DNA from: Streptacidiphilus sp. PB12-B1b
Lineage (GTDB): Bacteria; Actinomycetota; Actinomycetes; Streptomycetales; Streptomycetaceae
NCBI RefSeq assembly: GCF_014084125.1
Contig: NZ_CP048405.1
Location: 620,001-684,000 of the forward strand
DNA: 64,000 nt
Reading direction: 5' to 3'
A model generated the notes under the pieces. That model worked only from the letters and a program-made list of their open reading frames with translations. It did no database searches and was not told where the DNA came from. The stretch's first letter is position 1; the number at the start of each line of letters is the position of its first letter. Made by a program: the position numbers and the translations under genes. Positions 16,478 through 24,807 of this stretch are shown here, in pieces.

Positions 16478-17446
16478 ATGACCGACACCCCGGCCCGGCT
16501 GCTGACCCTGCTCTCGCTGCTGCAGACGCCGCGCGAGTGGCCGGGCAGCGAGCTGGCCGCGCGGCTGTCGGTCAGCCCGCGCACCATCCGCCGGGACATC
16601 GACCGGCTGCGCGAGCTGGGCTACCCGGTCGAGGCGACCATGGGCCCGGTCGGCGGCTACCGGCTGGTCGCGGGCAAGGCCATGCCGCCGCTGCTGCTGG
16701 ACGACGACGAGGCGGTCGCCATCGCGGTCGGGCTGCGCACGGCGGCGGGCCGGACGGTGGACGGCATCGAGGAGGCCTCGGTGCGGGCGCTGGCCAAGCT
16801 GCAGCAGGTGCTGCCCTCGCGGCTGCGGCAGCGGGTGGGGGCGATCAGCGCCGCCATGGTCTCCACCGCGCCGTGGCCGGGGCCCACGGTGGATCCGGAG
16901 GCGCTGACGGTGCTGGCCTCGGGGGTGGCGGCGCAGGAGCGGCTGCGCTTCGGCTACCGCGCCGCCGACGGCAGCCAGACCCGGCGGCTGGTGGAGCCGC
17001 ACCGGCTGGTCGCCGCCGGACGCCGCTGGTACCTGGTCGCGTACGACGACGACCGCGCCGACTGGCGGTTGTTCCGGGTGGACCGGATCACCGCGCCCGC
17101 GCTCACCGGCGCCCGCGCAGCCCCGCGCGAACTGCCGGGCGGCGACGCTGCGGCGTACGTCGCGGGGCAGTTGACGGGGCTGCGGACCGGTTGGCGCGCC
17201 GTCGCCGTGCTGCACGCGCCGGCGGCGGAGCTGGAAGGGCGGCTGCGCGATACCGAGTGCGAGCTGGAGCCGATCGACGCGCACAGCTGCCGGATGACCA
17301 CCCGGGTGGACTCGCTGGAGTGGCTGGCCTTCCGGCTGGCGATGCTGGGCTGTGGGTTCGAGGTGGTCGAGCCACCCGAACTGTTGGACTACTTGGACGA
17401 GTTGGGGGAGCGGGTCTCCCGTGCGGTGAGCAGGGGCTCCAGGTGA
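16478..17446 (+). CDS. HTH/WYL-domain transcriptional regulator (YafY type)
   Basis: This is a 322-residue cytosolic regulator. The N-terminal winged helix reads SELAARLSVSPRTIRRDIDR and LRELGYPVEATMGPVGGYRL. The WYL domain begins near residue 145 (ERLRFGYRAADG, VEPHRLVAAGRRWYLVAYDD, DWRLFRVDRI), and a C-terminal WCX-like region follows. Proteins of this type sense ligands or nucleic acids through the WYL core. Its last 58 bases overlap the 3' end of the convergent terpene synthase gene, so transcription of each may interfere with the other. A role in controlling that gene is possible but not shown. Confidence 0.85.
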   Translation: MTDTPARLLTLLSLLQTPREWPGSELAARLSVSPRTIRRDIDRLRELGYPVEATMGPVGGYRLVAGKAMPPLLLDDDEAVAIAVGLRTAAGRTVDGIEEASVRALAKLQQVLPSRLRQRVGAISAAMVSTAPWPGPTVDPEALTVLASGVAAQERLRFGYRAADGSQTRRLVEPHRLVAAGRRWYLVAYDDDRADWRLFRVDRITAPALTGARAAPRELPGGDAAAYVAGQLTGLRTGWRAVAVLHAPAAELEGRLRDTECELEPIDAHSCRMTTRVDSLEWLAFRLAMLGCGFEVVEPPELLDYLDELGERVSRAVSRGSR

Positions 17447-18423
17447 CCGGGCTGGTCCACCGGCGGTGAGCCCTGCGGCTGGTAGCGGGCGGTGCGGGCC
17501 TCCCAGTCGAAGTAGCCGCCCATCCAGGCGGCCAGGCCGTCCGCGTACCGCTCGACGGCCTGCCGTTCGTGCCGGGAGAGCTCCAGCCGGTCGCACAACT
17601 CTGGAATCTCCACCGCGAGTTGCAGATACTGGTCGATCATCCACTGGGCCTCGGCGAGGACGGCGGCGCTGGCCTCGGCGCGTCCGCACTGCCGCTGGTG
17701 CTGCAGGATCACCACCAGGTTGTACACGTCGCCGCGCGGTGCCTCCTTGTCGTAGGAGTACACGTCGTTGCTGAACGCGGGTGCATCGGCAGCGAGTTGG
17801 CGCATCAGCCGGAGCTGCGGGCTGTGGAAGGCGGCCGGCGGCACCTCGGCGGCGAAGCGCTCGATCATGTCCAGCACGGTCTCGGTGCCGTCCGCTCCCC
17901 GGCGCAGCATCAGGTAGGAGGAGCGGTCCGGGACGTGCATGGCATCCTCGGCGGCGCGCAGCCGCCCCATCGCCTCACTGGGGTGCGCCGAGAAGTACCA
18001 CTCCCAGTTGCTGGCCGCGCGGGCGCGCCAGCGCGAGGACATGCCCTCGGAGCTGCGCCGCCACAGGTCGGCGAAGGAGGAGGTGATCGGCGACTCGGGG
18101 CCGTTCTTGTGGTCCCCGTGGACGATGTCCACCAGCGGGGCGCAGGCCTTGACGACGTCGGCCGGGCGCAGTCCCAACTCGCTGTCGAACTGGTCGTCGA
18201 AGAGGAAGTAGAAGCTGAAGAGGTCGGTGGCGAGGCCGAGTTCGTCCGCGTCGAGGTCGGGGAAGCTGCGCGCGGCCAGGTCCGGTATGTCCCAGTGGGA
18301 GTAGAGTTCGATCGCCTCGTCACCGGTGAGCATGCCGTGCGACTGAAGCCAGTCGAGGTTGTGGGTCCTGGCTGAGGCGCGGTGAGCGCTGGTGCGCCTG
18401 GGGAACGGGAGGTTCAGCTCCAC
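17389..18423 (-). CDS. Class I terpene synthase (sesquiterpene-type)
   Basis: This is a 344-residue protein from GTG 18423. The metal-binding aspartate motif is FLFDDQFD (DDQFD at 76-80) and the NSE triad is NDVYSYDKE (219-227). A conserved arginine 44 residues before the NSE (LMLRRGADG) serves as pyrophosphate sensor, and an R-Y pair lies near the C-terminus (TARYQPQG, 313-314). Length and motifs fit a bacterial mono- or sesquiterpene cyclase. The product cannot be predicted. No prenyltransferase, methyltransferase or P450 gene is adjacent, so the synthase stands alone. The 3' end overlaps the WYL regulator, and a perfect inverted repeat lies in its promoter region. Confidence 0.88.
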   Translation of the reverse strand: MELNLPFPRRTSAHRASARTHNLDWLQSHGMLTGDEAIELYSHWDIPDLAARSFPDLDADELGLATDLFSFYFLFDDQFDSELGLRPADVVKACAPLVDIVHGDHKNGPESPITSSFADLWRRSSEGMSSRWRARAASNWEWYFSAHPSEAMGRLRAAEDAMHVPDRSSYLMLRRGADGTETVLDMIERFAAEVPPAAFHSPQLRLMRQLAADAPAFSNDVYSYDKEAPRGDVYNLVVILQHQRQCGRAEASAAVLAEAQWMIDQYLQLAVEIPELCDRLELSRHERQAVERYADGLAAWMGGYFDWEARTARYQPQGSPPVDQPGHLEPLLTARETRSPNSSK

Positions 18424-18476
18424 GATTGGGTTGCATCTCCTCTCACAGTCGGTCTCACGTAGTCATGACGCTACTA

Positions 18477-18491
18477 GAAAGTGCCACTTTC
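18477..18491. promoter_or_regulatory. Perfect inverted repeat upstream of the terpene synthase
   Basis: GAAAGTG-C-CACTTTC is a perfect 7-1-7 inverted repeat located 54 bases upstream of the terpene synthase start. It could be an operator for a dimeric regulator. The divergent LAL regulator gene begins 174 bases away, so the site may serve either promoter. Confidence 0.45.
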
Positions 18492-18664
18492 AAGCAGTCT
18501 GCAATCGGTCAGTTGCCGAGGTCACGGAGCTGTCGACCCCTCATCCGACCCGCTGGCACCGACGTACCCCGAAAGTCTGCTGATACGCCGTCAAAAGGTA
18601 TGTCCACAGGTGTCGGAGTGGATAGCCTCGGGAGCGTACAAGGACTGCTGACTGGGAGCGAAAA

Positions 18665-21658
18665 GTGACCGATCACGGAGTGTACGGGCGCGGAGCGGAC
18701 GAGGGCGGCCTGTACGAGCGGGCCGAACTCACCGAGCAGGCCGAGCGGGCGCTGACCCGGCTCTGCGAGGGCTTCCGGGCCAGCGACACCAACCTCGGCC
18801 GGGTGCTCCTGTACAGCGGCGCCGCCGGGCTGGGCAAGACCGCCATCGTCGGCGAACTGCGCCGCAGCGCCTCCGCCCGCAGCGATGCCTGCCTGATCCT
18901 CTCCGCCAGGGGCGGCGAGCAGCAGCAGAAGTCCCCGTTCCACGTGGTCCGCCAGCTGCTGCAACCGTTCCTCGTGGGCCTCGGCGAGGCGGAGACCCGG
19001 GAGCTGCTGGAGTCCTGGTACGACGTCGCCGCCCCGGCGCTGGGCCTGGTCCCCGCCTCCGCGATGCAGACCGTCCAGGCCGAGCCGCAACCCCAGGGCG
19101 TCAACCAGGCCCTGGACTGGCTGCTCACCCAACTCGCGGTCCGGCGCGGCCCGCTGGTGGTGATCGTCGACGATCTGCACTGGGCCGACCGGGAGTCGCT
19201 GGACTGGCTGGTCGGGTTCAGCGGGCGGCTGCCCGGGCTGCCGGTGCTGCTGGCGCTGGCCTTCCGGCCCGAGGAGCTGAAGGACAGCGCCCGCCCGCTG
19301 CTGGCCCTCGGCGAGAACGGCTCCGGCAGCGGCCCGGACGCCCGGCTCGGCGTCCAGCTGCAACTGCGCACCCTCGGACCGAACTCGGTGGAGAACCTGA
19401 TCCGCAAGGAGCTGGCCGCCGACGCCGACGACCTCTTCTGCCGCGAGTCCTGGTCCATCACCGGCGGCAACCCGTTCGACGTGGTCGCGCTCATCTCCAA
19501 GATGAAGGACCGCAAGCTGCAGCCGGTGGACGAGAACGTCTCCGAGCTGCGCGGCCTGGTCGCCGCCGGGCGCGGGCTCGGCATCTCCCGGCGGCTGGAG
19601 GCCCTCGGCCCCGACACCACCCGGTTCGCCTACGCGGCGGCGGTGCTGGACACCGAGATCGACCCGGACATCGCCGGGCGGATGGCCGTGCTCACCCCGG
19701 CCGCCCAGCGCACCGCCGTCGAGCGGCTGTGCGAGGAGCGCATCCTGCGGGTCGACCACGACGCCCGCGGCCGGACCGTGCTGGAGTTCGTCCACCCGAC
19801 CATCGGCACCGCCGTCTACCAGACCATGCTGCTCTCCTCGATCCGCACCTCGCTGCACGGCAAGGCCGCCGCCGAGGTCATCGCGGCCGGGCAGAGCATG
19901 GCCATCGCCTCCCGGCACCTGCTGGAGATCTACCCCGAGGACGACCTGGAGGTCGTCCGCCAGCTCCGCGAGGCCGCCATCGAGCACATGGCGATGGGCG
20001 CCCCGGACGCCGCCCGGCGCTGCTTGGAGCGTGCCCTGTCCGAGCCGCCGGCCGAGGAGGACCGCGCCGACGTCCTGTTCGAGCTGGGGCGCTCCGCGCT
20101 GCTCACCGACCCGCAGGCGACCATCAACCACCTGCGCCAGGCGCTGACCGCCGTCCCCGGGCTGAGCCCGGAGCGCCGCGAGGAGGCCACGCTGCGGCTC
20201 GGCCAGGCCCTGGCCCACTCCAACCGCATGGTCGAGGCCGCCGAGGTCACCGCCGACGAGATCAACCGCACCCCGCAGGGGCCCGGCCGGATCCGGCTGC
20301 AGGCCGCCTACTACATGTGGCGCGCCTTCCTGCGCGACGCCTCGGACGGAGCCGAGTGCTCCGAGCGGCTCGCGGAACTCTCCGGCCAGCTCTCGGCCGA
20401 CCTGCACGGCACCGCCGACGCCGGCCCGCGCGCCGTCAAGGTGGTCCAGGCGTGGGACCTGGTGATGCGCGGCGCCGACTCCGCCGAGGCGCTCGCCCTG
20501 GCCGAGCACGCCTTCGAGAACGGCCGGCTGATCGACGGCCTCGGGTGGACCAACACCACCTGGGGATTCGAGATCCCCATCCTGCTGGGCCTGACCTACG
20601 TCTACAACGACCGGCTCGACCTGGCCTCCCGGCTCTCCAACGAGGGCGCCAGGAGCATCGAGCTGGCCGGTTGGAGCGGCGGCCACCAGGCGTTCGTCAG
20701 CTTCCTCGGCGGCTTGGTGCTGCAACGCTGGGGCCGCCTGGTCGAGGCCGAGGCGCTGCTGCGGACCACCCTGCGCCGATCCGACCGGCTGGGCCGGAAC
20801 ACCCCGCTGCAGTGGGACATCGTCGGCGTGCTGATCGACACCCTGCTCGCCCGCGGCCGCACCGACCAGGCCCTGGAGCTGGCCGCCGAGTACCACTTCG
20901 AGGCGCCCTACCCGCCGGTGATGGTGCTGCCCGACGCCCCGACCCTGCACGCCCGGCTGCTGCTGGCCCAGGGTCGGCGCGACGAGGCAGCCGAGGAGCT
21001 GCGCGCCACCGGGGAGGCGCTGGAGCAGCGCGGCTGGCACAACTCGGTCTGGGCTCCCTGGGCCGGCCACCTGGCCGCGGCCATCGCCCAGGAGCAGCCG
21101 GAGCGCGCCCGGGAGCTGGCCGCCCAGGGCCTCGCCGACGCCCGGCGCACCGGCACCAACTCGGCCGTGGGCAGCGCCCTGCGGCTGTGCGCCGCGGTGG
21201 CCGATCCGGCCGATGCCCCCGACCTGCTGCGGCAGGCCGTGGACCGGCTCGGCAAGTCCCCGGCGGCGTACGAGTACGCGCTGGCGCTGGTCGACCAGGG
21301 CGCGGCGCTGCGCCGGGTCAGCCGTCCCCGGGAGGCCATCGCCCCGCTGGAGCAGGGCGTCGAGCTGGCCGCGCAGTGCGGCGCGGACGCCCTGGCCGCG
21401 CGCGGCCGGGCCGAACTGGTGGCGTCCGGCGCCAGCCCGCACCGGCTGCACGCGGTCGCCGCGCGGGTGCTGAACCGGGAGGAGCGGCAGGCGGCGGTGC
21501 TCGCGGCGCAGCGGGTGCCGATCGAGCAGATCGCCGACCGGCTGGGCGTCAGCGTGGGCGTGGCCAGCGCGCTGTTGGCCTCCGCGCACCGCAAGGTGGG
21601 CACCGGGCCGGAGGGCCTGTCGGCCGCGCTGGAGCTGGGGGAGCAGCCGGGGGAATAG
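18665..21658 (+). CDS. LAL-type AAA-ATPase transcriptional regulator with an atypical C-terminal HTH
   Basis: This is a 997-residue protein from GTG 18665. The N-terminal NTPase has Walker A LYSGAAGLGKTAIVGE (about 51-66) and Walker B LVVIVDDLHWADRES. A long helical, TPR-like region (about 330-900) follows. The C-terminus reads VLNREERQAAVLAAQRVPIE and ADRLGVSVGVASALLASAHR, which resembles a LuxR-type HTH but lacks the usual TNKEIA...S-x-x-TV-x-x-H pattern. LAL proteins are large MalT-like activators, often pathway-specific for secondary metabolism. It is divergent from the terpene synthase, which makes that gene a possible target. Confidence 0.82.
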   Translation: MTDHGVYGRGADEGGLYERAELTEQAERALTRLCEGFRASDTNLGRVLLYSGAAGLGKTAIVGELRRSASARSDACLILSARGGEQQQKSPFHVVRQLLQPFLVGLGEAETRELLESWYDVAAPALGLVPASAMQTVQAEPQPQGVNQALDWLLTQLAVRRGPLVVIVDDLHWADRESLDWLVGFSGRLPGLPVLLALAFRPEELKDSARPLLALGENGSGSGPDARLGVQLQLRTLGPNSVENLIRKELAADADDLFCRESWSITGGNPFDVVALISKMKDRKLQPVDENVSELRGLVAAGRGLGISRRLEALGPDTTRFAYAAAVLDTEIDPDIAGRMAVLTPAAQRTAVERLCEERILRVDHDARGRTVLEFVHPTIGTAVYQTMLLSSIRTSLHGKAAAEVIAAGQSMAIASRHLLEIYPEDDLEVVRQLREAAIEHMAMGAPDAARRCLERALSEPPAEEDRADVLFELGRSALLTDPQATINHLRQALTAVPGLSPERREEATLRLGQALAHSNRMVEAAEVTADEINRTPQGPGRIRLQAAYYMWRAFLRDASDGAECSERLAELSGQLSADLHGTADAGPRAVKVVQAWDLVMRGADSAEALALAEHAFENGRLIDGLGWTNTTWGFEIPILLGLTYVYNDRLDLASRLSNEGARSIELAGWSGGHQAFVSFLGGLVLQRWGRLVEAEALLRTTLRRSDRLGRNTPLQWDIVGVLIDTLLARGRTDQALELAAEYHFEAPYPPVMVLPDAPTLHARLLLAQGRRDEAAEELRATGEALEQRGWHNSVWAPWAGHLAAAIAQEQPERARELAAQGLADARRTGTNSAVGSALRLCAAVADPADAPDLLRQAVDRLGKSPAAYEYALALVDQGAALRRVSRPREAIAPLEQGVELAAQCGADALAARGRAELVASGASPHRLHAVAARVLNREERQAAVLAAQRVPIEQIADRLGVSVGVASALLASAHRKVGTGPEGLSAALELGEQPGE

Positions 21659-21722
21659 CGGTCCGCCGCCGCCGGTTGCATGCTTGAGGCATGTCGTCCA
21701 GCCGAAAGCAGGTCTGCCCAGC

Positions 21723-22097
21723 ATGAGCACGCTTCAGCTCACCAAGGACAACTTCAACGAGACCGTCGAGCAGAACGGCTTCGTTCTGATCGACTTCTGG
21801 GCGTCCTGGTGCGGGCCCTGCCGGCAGTTCGCCCCGGTCTACGAGAAGGCCGCCGAGGACAACCCCGACCTGGTGTTCGGCAAGGTGGACACCGAGGCGC
21901 AGGCGGAGCTGGCGGCGGCCTTCGAGATCCGCTCCATCCCCACCCTGATGATCATCCGCGACCGCACGGTGGTCTTCTCGCAGCCGGGCGCCCTGCCCGC
22001 CCCGGCCCTGGAGGACCTGATCAAGCAGGCCCGGGGGCTGGACATGGACGAGATCCGGCGCGAGGTCCAGGAGCAGGAGCAGGGCTCGGCCGAGTAG
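21723..22097 (+). CDS. trxA: Thioredoxin
   Basis: This is a 124-residue protein from ATG 21723. The active site is DFWASWCGPCRQFAP with the redox pair Cys-Gly-Pro-Cys, followed by the conserved cis-proline region IRSIPTLMIIRDRTV. The C-terminal extension is rich in Glu and Gln. It is a small dithiol reductant of the cytosol. Streptomycetes have several thioredoxins, so the exact symbol is uncertain. It lies between the LAL regulator and a convergent TetR gene, with no obvious operon partner. Confidence 0.88.
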   Translation: MSTLQLTKDNFNETVEQNGFVLIDFWASWCGPCRQFAPVYEKAAEDNPDLVFGKVDTEAQAELAAAFEIRSIPTLMIIRDRTVVFSQPGALPAPALEDLIKQARGLDMDEIRREVQEQEQGSAE

Positions 22098-22106
22098 GGC
22101 CGCGGG

Positions 22107-22709
22107 TCAGGGCCGCCCGGACCAGGAGCGCTGCGGGCGGTACTCGACGACGGTCAGGGCCAGCGCCACATGGCGGTCCACCAGCTCGTCCAGGCCGATC
22201 TCGCCGTCCGGGCGGAACCACTGGGCGACGGCGTTGCACATGGCGATCACCGTGCGGCGGGCCTCGTCCGGGTAGGGCGTGAGGAACACCCCGGACGCCA
22301 CCCCGGCGTCGATGGCGTGCCGGAACAGGTTGGTGGCCTCGGCGTGGCGCGCGCTGTAGCGGGCCAGGCGCTCCGGGTCCAGGCTGCGCTCCTCGGTGAG
22401 CAGGATGTTGCTGCGGGCCAGGTGCTCGGCGCGGAACCGGGTGGTGGCGGCCACCACCGCCGAGAGCCGGTCCGCGGGCTCCTCGCCGACCTGCTCCAGG
22501 GCGGCGGCGCAGGCGGCGAAGTAGGTGTCCAGGCCCTCGTCCAGGATGGCGTGCAGCAGCTCCTGCTTGCCCGAGTAGTAGTGGTACATCGCCGAGAGGC
22601 TCATTCCGGCGCGCTGCGCGATGTCGCGGATGGAGGCGCTTCCGAAGCCGCGGGTGGAGAACTCCTCGCGGGCGGCCTCCAGCAGAGCGTTCTGTCCGGC
22701 AGGTCGCAT
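22107..22709 (-). CDS. TetR/AcrR-family transcriptional repressor
   Basis: This 200-residue protein begins at ATG 22709. The N-terminal HTH is ALLEAAREEFSTRGFGSASI plus RDIAQRAGMSLSAMYHYYSG. The rest is the all-helical ligand-binding and dimer domain (LDEGLDTYFAACAAALEQV, HLARSNILLTEERSLDPERL). A start further upstream would read through a region full of operator-like sequence, so this start is preferred. Two palindromic sites lie upstream (near 22730-22742 and at 22839-22850), consistent with self-regulation. No likely target enzyme adjoins it. Confidence 0.85.
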   Translation of the reverse strand: MRPAGQNALLEAAREEFSTRGFGSASIRDIAQRAGMSLSAMYHYYSGKQELLHAILDEGLDTYFAACAAALEQVGEEPADRLSAVVAATTRFRAEHLARSNILLTEERSLDPERLARYSARHAEATNLFRHAIDAGVASGVFLTPYPDEARRTVIAMCNAVAQWFRPDGEIGLDELVDRHVALALTVVEYRPQRSWSGRP

Positions 22710-22838
22710 GGTTGTCCTTGCTCGGGGACTGATCGATCGTTCGGATTCTAGCCCGGGCGACGGCCGCGCGGAGTGACAGGATGGCATCGGTCGCATCGTC
22801 GTGGGCCCCGGGACGGCGGCGGAAGCCCGCCGGGTTGA

Positions 22839-22850
22839 ACGAACGTTCGT
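22839..22850. promoter_or_regulatory. Perfect palindrome ACGAACGTTCGT, candidate TetR operator
   Basis: This 12-bp perfect palindrome is 130 bases upstream of the TetR start. A related sequence (GATCGATCGTTCGG at 22731-22744) lies just upstream of that start. ACGAACGTTCGT-like sites are common operators of TetR-family lipid-metabolism regulators. The remainder of the 327-base gap to the next gene shows nothing else certain. Confidence 0.5.
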
Positions 22851-23036
22851 CAGGGCGCGGCCGTTTCGTCGTCGGCGGGGCACCGGGACGTGATAGCTCG
22901 TTCACAACATCTGTCCGTCAGCGCTGCAACCCCGTCGGGTAAGCAGATGTCCCTACAGTATGGAGGGCGTCTCCACGCAGGGCGGGTCCGCGTCGGGCGC
23001 ATCACAGAGCAGGTCGAGCCGCCAGGGGGCAGCCAG

Positions 23037-23501
23037 ATGAACACCGCCGCGCACAGGACCGCACAGGGGACCGCGGGCCGGACCGCCGCCACGGAGCGGA
23101 CCGGCTCCGGTCGGATCGCGCGCAGAATCGGTTCCGCGGCGGCCGTCGCGGCCGTCGCCGCCGCCGTGGTCGGGCTGGGGGCAGGACCGGCCTCCGCCAA
23201 GTCGGCCATAGCGGTCGGCGTGGGCAGCCGCGTCGTCACCGTCGGCCGCTCGGTGGAGGTCTCCGCCTCGGGCGACAGCGACGACTTCGGCGGCACCCCG
23301 ATCCAGCTGTGCGTGGACGAGCGCAGCGGCGCGGGCGCCTGGGCGCAGCTCGGCTGCGTCCAGCACAGCTCGGTGCGGCTGGCCGTCCGGGCCGGGCACC
23401 GCGGCGAACTGCAGTTCCGGGCGCAGCTGGTGGCGGTGGTCAACCCCCGGCACCGGGTGGTCGACCGGACGTCGAACACGGTCGCCGTCCTGGTCCACTG
23501 A
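23037..23501 (+). CDS. Secreted small protein of unknown function
   Basis: This is a 154-residue protein from ATG 23037 with AGGGGG upstream. After a basic, Thr/Ala-rich lead there is a signal-peptide core (AAAVAAVAAAVVGLGAGPASA). The mature part is a small beta-rich domain (VVTVGRSVEVSASGDSDDF, GTPIQLCVDERSGAGAWAQL, GCVQHSSVRLAVRAG), with two cysteines that may form a disulfide. The pattern resembles the small immunoglobulin-like secreted proteins of streptomycetes, but no family was assigned. An earlier in-frame start at 22890 was rejected because of its distance from the signal peptide. Confidence 0.7.
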   Translation: MNTAAHRTAQGTAGRTAATERTGSGRIARRIGSAAAVAAVAAAVVGLGAGPASAKSAIAVGVGSRVVTVGRSVEVSASGDSDDFGGTPIQLCVDERSGAGAWAQLGCVQHSSVRLAVRAGHRGELQFRAQLVAVVNPRHRVVDRTSNTVAVLVH

Positions 23502-23594
23502 CCGCCGCCGGGAGGCCGGCCCGGCGGGCCTCTCCGGGCGCCGACTGGCTCGGACGGGGGCTGTTGCGGCGACCTGACCAGCATTGCTGTCGGG

Positions 23595-23617
23595 TTGTCA
23601 GTGCCGGTAGGTACTGT
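23595..23617 (+). promoter_or_regulatory. RecA-NDp-type (DNA-damage, PafBC-like) promoter
   Basis: The sequence is TTGTCAGTGCC, six bases, then TACTGT. This agrees with the LexA-independent DNA-damage promoter of actinobacteria, TTGTCAGTGGC-N6-TAnnnT, with one mismatch. It lies 84 bases upstream of the small gene at 23701. Confidence 0.55.
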
Positions 23618-23700
23618 GCGTGTCTGCGGGTAGACGCAGTGCGACTCCTGGAGTCAGGGGCCGCGCTCGTCCGGCTCGACACACGAAGGGGAGATACGTC

Positions 23701-23913
23701 ATGTCCGCCACACTCGCCGGCGCTGTCGCCACTGCCGCCTGTCGCCTCTGTCCGCCCCAGGGCGGGGAGGTGGTCGCGGTGTACCCGGGGGACGGACCCG
23801 CTCACCGGGCCGCACACCGTGCCTGGGAGGAGTCCACGACCACCGGTCTGCCGCACCACGACCACTACGACCCCGTGCTGGACGCCTTCGTGGTGGTCCG
23901 TCACCAGGACTGA
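23701..23913 (+). CDS. Small hypothetical protein
   Basis: This 70-residue protein starts at ATG 23701 after GAAGGGGAG. The N-terminus (MSATLAGAVATAACRLCPPQ) has a C-x-x-C pair, and the C-terminus is His/Asp-rich (GLPHHDHYDPVLDAFVVVRH). No family was recognised. A DNA-damage-type promoter motif lies upstream. The following 264 bases to the next gene have no convincing reading frame. Confidence 0.55.
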   Translation: MSATLAGAVATAACRLCPPQGGEVVAVYPGDGPAHRAAHRAWEESTTTGLPHHDHYDPVLDAFVVVRHQD

Positions 23914-24177
23914 CGCCGGGCCGGGCCCGGCCGCGCCGACCTCGCCGGGCCGCACGCGGCAGCGGGGGCCGGCAGCCCCATCTGCTGCCGACCCCCGCTG
24001 ACCGCCTGCTGTGCTGCTGTGCCCCTGGCCGGCCGGGCCGCTGTGCTGCCGTGCTGTCGGGTTGACCCTTTCCAGCCTGCCTGCCGACCCGCCCTGGCGC
24101 TGGTAGGGCGGGGTGGCGCGGCGGAAATCCCGACGGCCCGGCTGTCTGGCGCGGCCGTGGTCCAGCGGCTGCCGTGC

Positions 24178-24486
24178 CTAGTAGTACAGCTCGGACGCCA
24201 GCCGGTTGCTATTGGACTGACCGCTGCCGATCCCGCCGCCGTTGCCGGAGATCCCGGCGCTGTTGTCGGCGTTGGACGCGCCGCCGCCCGTCGCCGACTG
24301 GCGCCCGGCATTGGCGTTGCCGTTCACCGCGCCGCCGAAGTTGCCCGAGTCGTAGACGCTGACGACGCTGCCGTTGGAGTGGTCGGTCGCTGCGGAGGCG
24401 CCGGTCACCGCCGACGCTGTGCCGATGCCCAGGCACATACAGGCCGCCAACGCGGCGAAGGCCGTGAAGATGCGCAAACGGGACAC
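24178..24486 (-). CDS. Small secreted Gly/Asn/Ser-rich protein
   Basis: This 102-residue protein starts at GTG 24486, preceded by AGGAGACCTC. The signal peptide reads LRIFTAFAALAACMCLGIGT and ends near ASAVTGASA. The mature part is low in complexity, rich in Gly, Asn and Ser (SGNFGGAVNGNANAGRQSAT, GISGNGGGIGSGQSNSN), and ends ELYY. This composition suggests a surface or sheath-associated protein; it lacks the chaplin motif. The function is unknown. Confidence 0.7.
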   Translation of the reverse strand: MSRLRIFTAFAALAACMCLGIGTASAVTGASAATDHSNGSVVSVYDSGNFGGAVNGNANAGRQSATGGGASNADNSAGISGNGGGIGSGQSNSNRLASELYY

Positions 24487-24807
24487 GAGGTCTCCTGTCT
24501 GAGTGGATGATGCGGTGCTGGTGACGGGCGGGGCTGGCCATCCCCGGCCGTCGGGAAACGGACCGACGTCGCTGCCCCAGCATTCACCAACAAGTCGACA
24601 AAGTTCCATCTCGATTGGTAAATATCCCCCATAGGAGTCACCATCCCTTCGGTGACGCTTTGTCCCGCCCGGCGCAGGCGTCAATCGCCGGTTGACCGGG
24701 GGGCGCGGGGTCCGGTCGTGCGCCGCCCGCCGCGATCGGGCAAGGTGGTGCCGGAGACGGTGCGGCAGGCAGTGCGGTACGGCAGCAGGTGCGGCGAGGA
24801 GTAGCGG
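24487..24807. other. Divergent intergenic region
   Basis: These 321 bases separate the secreted Gly/Asn-rich protein (minus) from the ThrE-like exporter (plus). Part of it (24575-24640) is unusually AT-rich and probably holds the promoter of the minus-strand gene. GTCACC (24637-24642) and GGTGAC (24651-24656) form a short hairpin. No gene is supported here. Confidence 0.5.

Noticed and set aside
14521-16599. A 692-codon minus-strand frame over the LCP gene
   Set aside because: Antisense to a well-conserved LCP domain; the product is low-complexity.
18509-21730. A 1,073-codon reading frame on the strand opposite the LAL regulator
   Set aside because: It is a GC-rich shadow. The plus-strand protein has Walker motifs and normal composition, while the antisense product is low-complexity Gly/Gln/Arg/Val.
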